Shown here in pieces: positions 11,183 to 22,684 of a DNA stretch of 64,000 nucleotides. This DNA comes from Haemophilus haemolyticus (lineage in GTDB: Bacteria > Pseudomonadota > Gammaproteobacteria > Enterobacterales > Pasteurellaceae), in assembly GCF_003352385.1 (NCBI RefSeq), contig NZ_CP031243.1, positions 346,001 to 410,000 of the forward strand, given 5' to 3'. A model generated the notes under the pieces. The model did no database searches and was not told the DNA's origin. It saw nothing but the letters and a program-made list of their open reading frames with translations. The translations under genes were made by a program, and so were the position numbers. Each line of letters opens with the position of its first letter. Position 1 is the stretch's first letter.

Positions 11183-12661
11183 CTAACCTGCAACTGCGAT
11201 ACGTTTCATATCCGTCATATAACCACGTAATTCTTGACCGATTAATTCAACAGGGTGGTTACGAATTGTATCGTTTACATCGCGTAAGGTGATGTTGTCG
11301 ATTTCCACTGCTGGAGTAGGTTCGCCTAAGTCGCCTTTTTGAAGGTTAGGGATAATTTCTTTTGCAAGAATTGGGGTTGCTACGTTAGAGAATAAGTAGT
11401 TACCATATTCTGCGGTATCAGAAATTACCACGTTCATTTCGTATAAGCGTTTACGTGCGATGGTGTTCGCAATTAATGGTAATTCGTGAAGTGATTCGTA
11501 GTAAGCTGATTCTTCATAAATACCACTTGCTACCATCGCTTCAAAAGCTAATTCTACGCCAGCTTTGACCATTGCGATCATTAATACGCCGTTATCAAAG
11601 TATTCTTGTTCGCTAATTTTGCCATCATATTTTGGCGCATTTTCAAAGGCTGTTTTACCTGTTGCTTCACGCCATGCGAATAAGTCTTTATCACCATTTG
11701 CCCAGTCTGCCATCATTGTTGCAGAGAAGTGACCGCTGATGATGTCATCCATGTGTTTGTAATATAAGAAACCAAGGCTTTCTTTGATTTGTTCAGCTAG
11801 TTCAAATGCACGTAATTTTGCGCTGTTTGATAGGCGATCCATCATTAATGTGATACCACCTTGTTTTAACGCTTCGGTAATCGTTTCCCAACCGTATTGA
11901 ATTAATTTACCTGCGTATGCTGGATCTTTACCGTCTGCCACTAATTTGTCATAACATACGATAGAACCTGCTTGTAACATACCGCAAAGGATAGTTTGCT
12001 CACCCATTAAGTCAGATTTTACTTCTGCCACGAATGAAGATTCTAAAACACCTGCTTTATGACCGCCAGTTGCAGCAGCCCATGCTTTTGCGATCGCCAT
12101 GCCTTCGCCTTTCGGGTCATTTTCAGGGTGGACTGCGATTAATGTTGGCACGCCGAAACCACGTTTGTATTCTTCACGTACTTCAGTACCTGGACATTTT
12201 GGTGCAACCATCACAACAGTAATGTCTTTACGAATTTCTTCGCCAACTTCAACAATGTTGAATCCGTGTGAATAACCAAATGCAGAGTCTTTTTTCATTA
12301 AAGGCATCACATCAGCAACCACTTTAGAGTGTTGTTTGTCTGGTGTTAAGTTTACGACTAAATCTGCAGTTGGAATTAATTCTTCATAAGTACCCACTTT
12401 AAAACCATTTTCAGTTGCACGTTGGAATGACGCACGTTTTTCTGCAATTGCTTCAGGGCGTAAGGCATAGCTAATATCTAAGCCAGAATCACGCATATTC
12501 AAACCTTGGTTTAAACCTTGTGCACCACAGCCCACGATAACGATTTTTTTGCCTTTTAAGAAGTTTGCTTCATCTGCAAATTCTTCGCGATCCATAAAAC
12601 GACAACGACCTAATTGGTCTAATTTTTGACGTAAATTTAAAGTGTTGAAATAGTTAGCCAT
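11183..12661 (-). CDS. ilvC: Ketol-acid reductoisomerase (NADP+), class II
   Basis: It converts acetolactate or acetohydroxybutyrate to dihydroxy acids using Mg2+ and NADPH. It has 492 residues, the long two-knotted-domain form of enterobacteria. The dinucleotide motif is [15 protein letters not shown], and the conserved [17 protein letters not shown] segment is present. It is divergent from its regulator ilvY, but the two genes are held apart by a palindromic element. A near-consensus promoter lies 73 bases upstream of the start. Confidence 0.97.
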   Translation of the reverse strand: MANYFNTLNLRQKLDQLGRCRFMDREEFADEANFLKGKKIVIVGCGAQGLNQGLNMRDSGLDISYALRPEAIAEKRASFQRATENGFKVGTYEELIPTADLVVNLTPDKQHSKVVADVMPLMKKDSAFGYSHGFNIVEVGEEIRKDITVVMVAPKCPGTEVREEYKRGFGVPTLIAVHPENDPKGEGMAIAKAWAAATGGHKAGVLESSFVAEVKSDLMGEQTILCGMLQAGSIVCYDKLVADGKDPAYAGKLIQYGWETITEALKQGGITLMMDRLSNSAKLRAFELAEQIKESLGFLYYKHMDDIISGHFSATMMADWANGDKDLFAWREATGKTAFENAPKYDGKISEQEYFDNGVLMIAMVKAGVELAFEAMVASGIYEESAYYESLHELPLIANTIARKRLYEMNVVISDTAEYGNYLFSNVATPILAKEIIPNLQKGDLGEPTPAVEIDNITLRDVNDTIRNHPVELIGQELRGYMTDMKRIAVAG

Positions 12662-12733
12662 TTTGTTGTCCTTAATTGTGTAAGGTGAATAATTGTATGA
12701 TGTTGTGTTTGCATATTTTTTTGTCGTGGTTTG

Positions 12734-12761
12734 ATTATAGGATTTTTTGTTGTTGCGTAAA
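12734..12761 (-). promoter_or_regulatory. Predicted ilvC promoter
   Basis: On the minus strand a -35 TTTACG (12756-12761) and a -10 TATAAT (12734-12739) are separated by 16 bases and drive ilvC. An adjacent T-N11-A type sequence, TTGCGATTTATGCAA at 12784-12798, is a candidate LysR-type (IlvY) operator. The operator assignment is inference. Confidence 0.6.
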
Positions 12762-12821
12762 GTGATATTATGGGAATGTAATGTTGCGATTTATGCAATT
12801 ATTTTATTTTTTGTGGATTGC

Positions 12822-13320
12822 ATCGTATTTCGCTCGATGAGCGACCTACTTTCTTTTACTCGTGTAAAAGAAAGTAGGCAAAGAAAACACGCCCCAATTA
12901 AATCGCAGCTCTTTGCTTTGTTTCAATTTTCTTAACGACAATTTGCTGAACTCGCTATGCTCAAACAGACGCAAATTGCCTGAAAATTGAAAGTCGCAAA
13001 GGCGATTTATATGGGGCTCAGAATATATCAGAGCGTTATTAAAAAGTGCGGTTAGTTTTCTGGTATTTTTTTAAATACGCTAAATTTTACCCGCACTTTA
13101 AATTGAAGAAAGAACAAATTAGTTCCCTTCTTTGCCGCCTGAGAAATTGGAAACTTGTAGGAAATTTTCGTCTGTTTGAGCGTAGCGAGTTCAGAAAATT
13201 TCTGTTAAGCAAGTTTTCAATTTCTCAGGAAATAAGGCAAAGCAGGGCGTGTTTTCTTTTTGCCTACTTTTGCTTTGCACGAGCAAAGAAAAAGTAGGTC
13301 GCCATCGGCGAAATACGATA
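12822..13320. repeat. Nested palindromic element (MITE-like) between ilvC and ilvY
   Basis: The outer arms 12822-12894 and 13244-13320 are imperfect inverted copies. Each arm itself folds as a hairpin (12845-12878 and 13263-13298, both CCTACTTT...AAAGTAGG type). Inner arms 12946-12971 and 13169-13194 are inverted copies with a single mismatch. A Hin-type uptake word sits near the centre (13044-13052). The open frames inside lack ribosome-binding sites and recognisable protein features. The element fills most of the 683-base gap between the genes. It resembles a non-autonomous repeat; no transposase is present. Confidence 0.7.
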
Positions 13321-13344
13321 TTAAATAAAATAAAAGAAGAAATT

Positions 13345-14223
13345 ATGGAATTTAACGATCTACAAATATTCATCCACCTTAGTGACACAAAAAACTTTGC
13401 TAAAACTGCCACCCAAAACCACATGTCCCCTTCCACCCTTTCCCGTCAAATTCAACGGTTGGAAGACGAGCTAGGGAAAACACTTTTTATTCGTGATAAT
13501 CGGCAAGTCAAACTTACTGAATATGGCGAGAAATTTTTGCAATTTGCTAAAACAGAATGGCAAAACTGGCAACAATTTAAACAACAGCTCAAGGATGAAT
13601 CAGATGAACTTTGCGGTGAAATTAAACTTTTTTGCTCTGTAACTGCATCTTATAGCCATCTTCCGCACGTACTTAAACAATTTCGCCAGCGTTATCCTAA
13701 AGTAGAAATTCAGCTGACGACGGGTGATCCAGCGCTTGCATTAGAGTTGATTCAAACCCAACAAGTTGACCTCGCTATTGCGGGTAAGCCGAATAATCTG
13801 CCATCCAGTGTGGCATTTCATAAAATTGATGATATTAGCTTATCTTTAATTGCACCGCGTGTGGCTTGTTTGGCAACACAATTACTGCAAGAAAAAACTA
13901 TTAATTGGCAGCAAATGCCTTTTATTTTCCCTGTTGAAGGGCATGCTCGGCAGCGGATTGAGCAATGGCTACGGGAGAAACATATTAAACATCCGAAAAT
14001 TTATGCTACCGTTGCAGGGCATGAAGGGATTGTTCCGATGGTAGGATTGGGGTTCGGATTAGCGATGTTGCCTGATGTGGTCATTGACAATAGCCCAATG
14101 AATAACCAAATTTCCAGACTTAATCTTGATAAGCCTATTGAGCCTTTTGAATTGGTTATTTGTACCCAAAAAAGGAATCTCGAACAACCCTTAATCCGTG
14201 CATTTTGGGCGATGTTAGAATAG
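13345..14223 (+). CDS. ilvY: LysR-family activator of ilvC
   Basis: 292 residues. It has an N-terminal winged helix-turn-helix (MEFNDLQIFIHLSDTKNFAK...SPSTLSRQIQRLE) and a C-terminal periplasmic-binding-like effector domain. E. coli IlvY binds acetolactate/acetohydroxybutyrate and activates the divergent ilvC. Position and length match that role. ATG 13345 gives the standard N-terminus; the longer frame would read into the palindromic element. Only 24 bases separate that element from the start codon, so the native promoter and operator may be displaced or supplied by the element. Confidence 0.92.
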   Translation: MEFNDLQIFIHLSDTKNFAKTATQNHMSPSTLSRQIQRLEDELGKTLFIRDNRQVKLTEYGEKFLQFAKTEWQNWQQFKQQLKDESDELCGEIKLFCSVTASYSHLPHVLKQFRQRYPKVEIQLTTGDPALALELIQTQQVDLAIAGKPNNLPSSVAFHKIDDISLSLIAPRVACLATQLLQEKTINWQQMPFIFPVEGHARQRIEQWLREKHIKHPKIYATVAGHEGIVPMVGLGFGLAMLPDVVIDNSPMNNQISRLNLDKPIEPFELVICTQKRNLEQPLIRAFWAMLE

Positions 14224-14254
14224 AATGATTGGCTGTTTAGAATAAGGATTTCTT

Positions 14255-15133
14255 ATGTTTAAAGGTGTTCTCGTTTCATTACTTGCCTCATTTTTATTTG
14301 GCTATATGTATTATTTTTCTACGCTACTCAAACCTTTGAGTGGCACGGATATTTTCGGTTATCGGATGATTTTTACGTTTCCCTTTGTTGTCCTTTCCGT
14401 GTTTATGTTTAAGCAGAAACATGCGTTGATTCATCGCTTAAAACTCATTAAAAAACAACCGCACTTGGCATTGCCCTATCTTTTTTGCGGCTTATTGATG
14501 GGATTTCAAATGTGGCTTTTTCTTTGGGCACCGAATAATGGTAGTTCGTTGAGTGTGTCTTTTGGTTATTTGCTTTTGCCTATTGTCATGGTGGCGGCAG
14601 GTCGCTTAATTTTTAAAGAACGTATTTCAACGTTCAAATTTATTGCAGTCGTCATTGCCGCATTGGGTGTGATTTCTAATATTGTGCTAAAAGGCGGGCT
14701 TTCTTGGGAAGCCATTGTGATTTGTGTTGGCTATACCACCTATTTTTCCGTTCGAAAAGCATTAAAAAATAGTGATCTTGCCTCTTTTTGTTTAGAGATG
14801 TTGAGCCTAATCCCAATTAGCATTTATTTTGCGTTACAAACAGATTTCGCTGTGGTCGAACAAAGCAATCCTAATATTTGGGGGCTGCTTGTATTGCTTG
14901 GATTAATTAGTGGCACCGCATTGATTGCTTATGTGATTGCCAGCAACATGTTGCCGATGAATTTGCTTGGCTTACTTGGTTATGTGGAAACCATTATGAT
15001 GATTTTTGTATCGTTTTTTATCGGTGAACAAATTGATGCCGAAAGTTACCCACTTTTTATTTGTTTAGTGCTCGCTATGATTCTTGTTGTGATTGATGGT
15101 GTGTACAAACAGCACGCAAAAGGAAGTTTATAA
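14255..15133 (+). CDS. RarD-like EamA-family permease
   Basis: 292 residues and strongly hydrophobic, with about ten predicted membrane helices in two five-helix EamA repeats. Motifs such as SLSVSFGYLLLPIVMV and the ending GYVETIMMIFVSFFIGE are characteristic of RarD-type transporters of the drug/metabolite superfamily. The substrate is unknown. It lies 31 bases after ilvY, and its stop codon directly abuts glpE, suggesting one transcript. Confidence 0.8.
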   Translation: MFKGVLVSLLASFLFGYMYYFSTLLKPLSGTDIFGYRMIFTFPFVVLSVFMFKQKHALIHRLKLIKKQPHLALPYLFCGLLMGFQMWLFLWAPNNGSSLSVSFGYLLLPIVMVAAGRLIFKERISTFKFIAVVIAALGVISNIVLKGGLSWEAIVICVGYTTYFSVRKALKNSDLASFCLEMLSLIPISIYFALQTDFAVVEQSNPNIWGLLVLLGLISGTALIAYVIASNMLPMNLLGLLGYVETIMMIFVSFFIGEQIDAESYPLFICLVLAMILVVIDGVYKQHAKGSL

Positions 15134-15451
15134 ATGTCATTTAAAGAAATTACGCCACAACAAGCTTGGGAAATGGTTCAACAAGGGGCGGTGTTAGCCG
15201 ATATTCGCGATGATGCCCGATTTACACACTCGCATCCTAAAGGTGCTTTTCATTTAACGAACCAAAGTTTTTTGCAATTTGAAGAGTTAGTAGATTTTGA
15301 CTCCCCTATCATTGTGAGCTGCTATCATGGCGTAAGCAGTAAAAATGTAGCGACCTTTCTAGTGGAACAAGGCTATGAAAATGTGTTTAGTATTATTGGT
15401 GGATTTGATGGATGGGAGAAAGCAAATTTACCAGTAGAAAGAGAATATTAA
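15134..15451 (+). CDS. glpE: Thiosulfate sulfurtransferase GlpE (single-domain rhodanese)
   Basis: 105 residues. It has one rhodanese domain with the six-residue active-site loop CYHGVSS (catalytic Cys63), as in E. coli GlpE. It transfers sulfane sulfur from thiosulfate to an acceptor. Its start follows the upstream permease stop with no gap. Confidence 0.92.
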   Translation: MSFKEITPQQAWEMVQQGAVLADIRDDARFTHSHPKGAFHLTNQSFLQFEELVDFDSPIIVSCYHGVSSKNVATFLVEQGYENVFSIIGGFDGWEKANLPVEREY

Positions 15452-15490
15452 TTGAAATTATAAAAATATATTGAATTAAGAATTTTATTC

Positions 15491-17407
15491 ATGATTGTAC
15501 TTAGTAATCTGTCCTTAAAACGAGGGCAAACGGAACTTCTCAAAAATGCTTCTGCTACGATTAATCCCAAGCAAAAAGTCGGTTTGGTGGGGAAGAATGG
15601 TTGCGGTAAGTCGTCTCTTTTTTCCTTATTAAAAAAAGAATTAACGCCAGAGGGGGGCGAGGTAAACTACCCATCAAATTGGCGGGTATCTTGGGTGAAT
15701 CAAGAAACGCCTGCATTGGATATTTCAGCGATTGATTATGTGATTCAAGGAGATCGTGAATATTGCCGCTTGCAACAAGAGCTTGAACAAGCAAATGAAC
15801 GTAATGACGGTAACGCCATTGCGCGTATTCACGGGCAATTAGAAACCTTGGATGCGTGGACAATTCAATCTCGCGCAGCTTCTTTATTGCATGGTTTAGG
15901 ATTCAGTCAAGAAGAAACAACCCAGCCAGTGAAAGACTTTTCTGGCGGTTGGCGGATGCGTTTGAATTTGGCGCAAGCTCTGCTTTGTCCGTCAGATTTA
16001 TTATTACTTGATGAACCGACGAACCATTTGGATTTGGATGCGGTTATTTGGTTAGAACGTTGGTTAGTACAATATCAAGGCACCTTGGTATTAATTTCTC
16101 ACGACCGTGATTTTCTCGATCCGATTGTGACGAAAATCCTCCATATCGAAAATCAGAAGCTCAACGAATACACGGGCGATTATTCTTCTTTTGAAGTGCA
16201 ACGAGCCACTAAACTGGCACAACAAACGGCGATGTATCGTCAGCAACAACAAAAAATTTCCCATTTACAAAAATATATTGATCGCTTTAAAGCCAAAGCC
16301 ACTAAAGCTAAACAGGCGCAAAGCCGTATGAAAGCATTAGAAAGAATGGAGCTGATTGCGCCTGCTTATGTGGATAATCCTTTTACCTTTGAATTTCGTC
16401 CACCGCAATCCTTGCCGAATCCTTTGGTGATGATTGAGCAAGCGAGTGCGGGTTATGGCAGCGGCGAAAGTGCGGTAGAAATTTTAAGTAAAATTAAACT
16501 GAATTTAGTGCCAGGTTCGCGCATCGGTTTGCTCGGGAAAAATGGTGCAGGTAAATCAACTTTAATTAAATTATTAGCGGGAGAACTGACCGCACTTTCA
16601 GGCACAGTGCAGTTGGCAAAAGGCGTACAGCTTGGCTATTTTGCCCAGCATCAATTAGATACTTTACGCGCAGATGAATCAGCCCTGTGGCATATGCAAA
16701 AACTCGCACCAGAACAAACGGAGCAACAGGTACGGGATTATCTTGGGAGTTTTGCATTCCATGGCGACAAAGTTAATCAAGCAGTGAAAGCCTTTTCCGG
16801 TGGGGAAAAAGCTCGTTTGGTACTTGCGCTAATTGTTTGGCAACGTCCAAACTTATTACTGCTCGATGAACCAACTAACCATTTGGATTTGGATATGCGT
16901 CAGGCATTGACCGAAGCGCTGGTGGATTACGAAGGTTCTTTGGTGGTGGTGTCTCACGATCGTCATTTATTACGCAATACCGTGGAAGAATTTTATTTGG
17001 TTCACGATAAAAAAGTGGAAGAATTTAAAGGCGATTTAGAAGACTACCAAAAATGGTTGAGTGAACAAAATAGCACATCTGAAAATAAAGTCTCAGAAAA
17101 AGTGGGCGATAATGAACATTCGGTTCAAAATCGTAAGGAACAAAAACGCCGTGAAGCAGAGTTACGCCAACAAACTGCACCATTACGTAAAAAAATTACG
17201 CAATTAGAAGAAAAAATGAATAAATTTTCTTCTGAGCTTGCGAACATAGAAAATCAACTGGCAGATGCTGAATTATATAATGCGGAAAATAAAGAAAAAT
17301 TGACCGCACTTTTGGCACAGCAAGTGGATGTGAAGAAAGCATTAGATGATGTCGAAACGGAATGGATGACTGCACAGGAAGAATTGGAAGAAATGCTTCA
17401 AGCATAA
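15491..17407 (+). CDS. yheS: ABC-F family ATPase YheS-like
   Basis: 638 residues, soluble, with two ABC cassettes in one chain. The first has Walker A GKNGCGKSS, signature FSGGW and LLLLDEPTNHLDLD. The second has Walker A GKNGAGKST, signature FSGGEKARL and another LLLLDEPTNHLDLD. The linker between them and a C-terminal coiled coil (from about residue 540) are typical of ABC-F proteins acting on the ribosome. There are no membrane segments, so it is not a transporter. yrdD follows 9 bases later. Confidence 0.92.
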   Translation: MIVLSNLSLKRGQTELLKNASATINPKQKVGLVGKNGCGKSSLFSLLKKELTPEGGEVNYPSNWRVSWVNQETPALDISAIDYVIQGDREYCRLQQELEQANERNDGNAIARIHGQLETLDAWTIQSRAASLLHGLGFSQEETTQPVKDFSGGWRMRLNLAQALLCPSDLLLLDEPTNHLDLDAVIWLERWLVQYQGTLVLISHDRDFLDPIVTKILHIENQKLNEYTGDYSSFEVQRATKLAQQTAMYRQQQQKISHLQKYIDRFKAKATKAKQAQSRMKALERMELIAPAYVDNPFTFEFRPPQSLPNPLVMIEQASAGYGSGESAVEILSKIKLNLVPGSRIGLLGKNGAGKSTLIKLLAGELTALSGTVQLAKGVQLGYFAQHQLDTLRADESALWHMQKLAPEQTEQQVRDYLGSFAFHGDKVNQAVKAFSGGEKARLVLALIVWQRPNLLLLDEPTNHLDLDMRQALTEALVDYEGSLVVVSHDRHLLRNTVEEFYLVHDKKVEEFKGDLEDYQKWLSEQNSTSENKVSEKVGDNEHSVQNRKEQKRREAELRQQTAPLRKKITQLEEKMNKFSSELANIENQLADAELYNAENKEKLTALLAQQVDVKKALDDVETEWMTAQEELEEMLQA

Positions 17408-17416
17408 GGATAGATT

Positions 17417-17953
17417 ATGAATCAAAGCCTTTTTCATCATAGCAAACAACAGGAATATTGCCCTCAATGTGGTGCGCTTTTGCAAATTAAACAAGGCAAA
17501 AAAGGGCTGTTTTTAGGTTGCTCTGCTTATCCTGAATGTGATTATTTGCGTCCTTTGCAACGATCGGAGCATAAAGTATTAAAAACACTTGATGAAATTT
17601 GCCCGAAGTGCAGTAATTTATTGCAGTTGAAACAAGGCAGTTTTGGGATGTTTATTGGTTGTAGCCATTATCCTGAATGCGATTTTGTGGTGCGGGAAGA
17701 ATCTGAATCTGAGGAAAAAATTGCTTGTCCTGAATGTAAAACGGGGCATTTGATTTCTCGTCGAGGTCGCCAAGGAAAAATTTTTTACGGCTGTGATAAT
17801 TTCCCTAAATGTAAATTTTCTTTGCCTACCAAGCCTTATGCCGTGCCTTGCCCAACCTGCCATTTCCCACTTTCCTTGTTAAAAGGCGAAGATGGGGAAA
17901 AACAAATTTTCCAGTGTGCAAATAAAACTTGCCGTCATATTTTTGAGCAATAA
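17417..17953 (+). CDS. yrdD: Topoisomerase I-type C4 zinc-finger protein
   Basis: 178 residues made of four tandem zinc-ribbon repeats of the form CPxC...C(x3-5)C, the pattern of the topoisomerase I C-terminal zinc fingers without the topoisomerase core. Probably nucleic-acid binding. It is followed 15 bases later by tsaC, and the yrdD-tsaC-aroE order is common in gamma-proteobacteria. Confidence 0.88.
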   Translation: MNQSLFHHSKQQEYCPQCGALLQIKQGKKGLFLGCSAYPECDYLRPLQRSEHKVLKTLDEICPKCSNLLQLKQGSFGMFIGCSHYPECDFVVREESESEEKIACPECKTGHLISRRGRQGKIFYGCDNFPKCKFSLPTKPYAVPCPTCHFPLSLLKGEDGEKQIFQCANKTCRHIFEQ

Positions 17954-17968
17954 AAGTAAAAGAGTGAA

Positions 17969-18520
17969 ATGAATAGAGAACAAATCGCCGAGGCCCTTCG
18001 ACAAAATCAAGTGGTCGCTTATCCCACTGAAGCTGTATTTGGCTTGGGATGTAATCCCCAAAGCGAAAGTGCAGTAAAAAAATTACTTGATTTAAAGCAA
18101 CGTCCAGTGGAAAAAGGGTTGATTTTAGTGGCTCCTAGCTTGGATTTTTTCCGTCCTTTTGTCGATTTTGAGCAGATTAACGATGAACAGCTTTCTCGCC
18201 TGCAAGGTAAATATGAACGTCCAACGACTTGGATTGTGCCAGCTAAATCCACCACCCCGCATTGTCTCACAGGCACATTTGATAGCATCGCGGTACGTTT
18301 GTGCGAACACCCTTCCGTAAAAGCCTTATGTGAACTCACAGGGTTTGCATTAACTTCGACTAGCGCTAATCTGACTGGTGAACCCCCTTGCCGCATCGCT
18401 GATGAAGTGCGGTCAAAATTTGGTGCAGATTTTCCTGTATTGGATGAACTTGTGGGAGATGCGCGTAATCCATCCGAAATTCGAGACTTGCGCACAAATC
18501 AACTTTTTAGACAGGGATAA
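17969..18520 (+). CDS. tsaC: L-threonylcarbamoyladenylate synthase
   Basis: 183 residues of YrdC/Sua5 fold. It makes threonylcarbamoyl-AMP for the t6A37 modification of ANN-decoding tRNAs. Recognisable segments are [14 protein letters not shown] near the N-terminus and the [14 protein letters not shown] loop. It is the short TsaC form without a Sua5 domain. It lies in a tight cluster with yrdD and aroE; a Hin-type uptake word is at 18405-18413. Confidence 0.93.
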   Translation: MNREQIAEALRQNQVVAYPTEAVFGLGCNPQSESAVKKLLDLKQRPVEKGLILVAPSLDFFRPFVDFEQINDEQLSRLQGKYERPTTWIVPAKSTTPHCLTGTFDSIAVRLCEHPSVKALCELTGFALTSTSANLTGEPPCRIADEVRSKFGADFPVLDELVGDARNPSEIRDLRTNQLFRQG

Positions 18521-19892
<1,372 letters not shown>

Positions 19893-19896
<4 letters not shown>

Positions 19897-20657
19897 TGTT
19901 TATGTTGATCTCGCTCCCATAAATCGGCGTATTTTACAAAAGTTGAATGCGCTGATAACACCGCTAATAAAAATCCTTGTTTGCCATCTAAAAAACCCGC
20001 TTTTAACAAATACATCTTCACAAAACAACCGATCGCGTGGGTAATTCCTTGCCAAAGTGTGGCTTTTTTTCCTTTAGCTTGGCGTTGGTCTGCCCATGCT
20101 TTTGCATAACTTGCGGATTTCACTAGATAATGATGGATGCTTTTATAAGTGAAATGCTCTAAATCCCCTGTTAATTTTTCTACTTTTGTGCCAGCTGGAA
20201 ATTCCACTTTTTCATGTACAAGTGAGTCGTTATATTGCGCATAGTTTGTGCGATAGAGGCGAACCACATAATCGGGATACCAGCCTGAATGGCGAATTTC
20301 ACGTCCAAATACTTCACTGACTCGTGGAATTTCATAAACGGTATTTTCTCGATTATTTTTGACCGCACTTAAAATAGCCTGTTGTAGCTTGGGGGTAACG
20401 CGTTCGTCTGCATCTAACCAGAGTACATAATCACTGGTTACATATTGTTGGGCCAATTGGCGTTGTTTTCCAAACCCTTGCCAGTCTCTATTTTCATAGA
20501 ATTTCGCCCCATAACTAAGCGCAATTTCTTTAGTGTTATCTGTGCTGCCAGAATCTAGAATAATAATTTCATCCACCCAATCTTTTACAGTGTCTAAGCA
20601 ATTGGCGAGGTCTTGTGCTTCATTTTTTACAATCATTGCAACGCTAATTGTAGGCAT
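19893..20657 (-). CDS. lgtF: GT2 lipooligosaccharide glycosyltransferase (LgtF-like)
   Basis: 254 residues. It has the GT-A nucleotide-sugar motif ([11 protein letters not shown]), the metal-binding DADER and a basic C-terminus. Family 2 proteins of this size next to waaA/coaD in Haemophilus correspond to LgtF, the glucosyltransferase adding glucose to heptose I of the LOS inner core (assigned from remembered synteny). It is divergent from waaA, with 62 bases between the starts. No phase-variation repeat tract is visible within it. Confidence 0.78.
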
Positions 20658-20719
20658 ATTTTCAATCCTTTTTTTGCTATACTAGCCGAAATTTTTTCAA
20701 GTATAACCGAATTTCATTT

Positions 20720-22003
20720 ATGTGGCGTTTTTTTTATACCAGCTTGCTTTTAATTTGCCAGCCGTTGATATTGTGTTTTATTGGCTTGCTCAGTGTTAAA
20801 TCTCCACGTTATCGTCAGCGTTTGGCTGAACGTTATGGTTTTTATGGCAATGCGTCTTGCCCACCACCACAAGGGATCTTTATCCACGCAGCCTCCGTAG
20901 GAGAAGTGATTGCTGCGATACCGCTGGTTCGCCAATTACAACAAGATTATCCGCATTTATCCATTACTTTTACAACTTTTACTCCCACAGGTTCAGAACG
21001 CGTAAAAGCCACTTTTGGAAACAGCGTTTTTCATTATTATCTCCCCTTTGATTTGCCTTTTTCGATCCATCGTTTTATTAATTTTGTACAACCTAAATTA
21101 TGTATCGTGATGGAAACAGAACTTTGGCCTAATCTCATTCATCAATTATTTTTACGCAATATCCCATTTGTCATCGCTAATGCTCGTTTATCTGCGCGTT
21201 CTGCACATCGTTACGGAAAAATAAAAGCGCGCTTACAAACAATGTGGTCGCAAATTAGCTTGATTGCAGCACAAGATCATATTAGCGGAAAACGCTATGC
21301 CACTTTGGGCTATCCAAAGGAAAAATTGAATATCACGGGCAATATTAAATATGATCTCTCGATCACTGATGAATTACGTGAAAAGATTGATGATTTACGA
21401 TCTCTTTGGGTAAAAAATCGTCCAATTTGGATTGCAGCCAGTACGCATAACGGAGAAGATGAAATCATTTTAAAATCTTACCGCACTTTGTTAGCAAAAT
21501 ACCCAAATTTATTGTTATTGCTCGTTCCTCGCCATCCAGAGCGTTTTAATATGGTGGCTGATTTACTCAAAAAGGAAAAATTCCAATTTATTCGCCGTTC
21601 TACAAATGAATTACCAAATGAAAATACCCAAGTGATTTTGGGCGACAGTATGGGCGAGCTTATGTTGATGTATGGCATTTCCGATATTGCTTTTGTGGGG
21701 GGAAGCCTTGTGAAACACGGGGGACACAATCCACTGGAACCTCTTGCGTTTAAAATGCCAGTGATTACTGGCAAGCATACTTTTAATTTCCCTGAGATAT
21801 TTAGAATGTTGGTGGAAGTGCAAGGTGTGTTGGAAGTTAATTCAACCGCAGATGCTTTGGAACGTGCGGTAGAAGCCTTATTAAATTCAAAAGAGGCTAG
21901 CGAACGTTTAGGCAATGCTGGCTATGAAGTGCTGATGGAAAACCGTGGGGCATTACAGCGTTTGTTAGATTTATTAAAACCTTATTTGGAGCGTAATGTA
22001 TGA
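20720..22003 (+). CDS. waaA: 3-deoxy-D-manno-octulosonic acid transferase (Kdo transferase)
   Basis: 427 residues. An N-terminal membrane anchor (about residues 3-25) precedes a GT-B glycosyltransferase. It attaches Kdo to lipid IVA on the cytoplasmic face of the inner membrane. Family motifs are METELWPNL and the C-terminal [15 protein letters not shown]. Haemophilus WaaA is known as monofunctional. It overlaps coaD by 4 bases (ATGA), the usual kdtA-kdtB pairing. Confidence 0.95.
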
Positions 22004-22470
22004 CGAGCGTGATTTATCCTGGCACTTTTGACCCGATTACAAACGGTCATTTAGACATTATTGAAAGAAGTGCGGTAATTTTTCCTCGTGTTTTAGTGGC
22101 GGTGGCAAATAGTCCAAGCAAAAAAACGCTATTTTCTTTGGAGGAACGCGTAGAACTTGTTCGTCAATCTGTTGCACATTTATCCAATGTGGAAGTGTTT
22201 GGTTTCTCTGATTTATTGGCAAATGTGATTAAACAGCACAATATTTCTGCCATTATTCGCGGCGTACGCACAACAACAGATTTTGAATATGAACTTCAAT
22301 TGGCTGCTCTTAATCGTTTACTCACAAAAGGCGTAGAGAGCTTGTTTTTCCCACCAGCAGAAAAATGGGCGTTTGTTTCTTCCACCATTGTGCGTGAAAT
22401 TTATTTACATGGCGGAGATGTGGCGGAGTTAGTTCCTGTGCCCGTGTTTAATGCGTTAAAAGCTCGATGA
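22000..22470 (+). CDS. coaD: Phosphopantetheine adenylyltransferase
   Basis: The penultimate enzyme of coenzyme A synthesis. 156 residues. The nucleotidyltransferase motif is [13 protein letters not shown], and the C-terminal motif is SSTIVREI. It overlaps waaA upstream and the small lipoprotein gene downstream (ATGA), so the cluster is tightly coupled. Confidence 0.96.
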
Positions 22471-22679
22471 TAAAAATCTTTGTTTTTTTAACCGCACTTA
22501 TCGCTTTATCTGGTTGTGGTTCTGTGGTCAAACTTATCGATCCAACAGAAAAATATACCGCCTATGCAGGGGCTGCTTATGATCTTGAAATGGCGCAAGA
22601 ATGGGGATTGCCAATCTTAGATTTGCCTCTCTCATTTTTATTAGACACCGTATTACTGCCCTATGCGTGGGCTCAATAA
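22467..22679 (+). CDS. Small YceK/YidQ-like lipoprotein
   Basis: 70 residues. It has a lipoprotein signal peptide ending in the lipobox LSGC (Cys17). The remainder ([35 protein letters not shown]) matches the YceK/YidQ (DUF1375) pattern of small outer-membrane lipoproteins of unknown function. It overlaps coaD by 4 bases. Confidence 0.8.
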
Positions 22680-22684
22680 TTCTT

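Noticed and set aside
12747..13297. Short open frames (12747-12935, 13046-13297) within the ilvC-ilvY gap
   Set aside because: They lie inside the palindromic element, have no ribosome-binding sites and no protein-like character.
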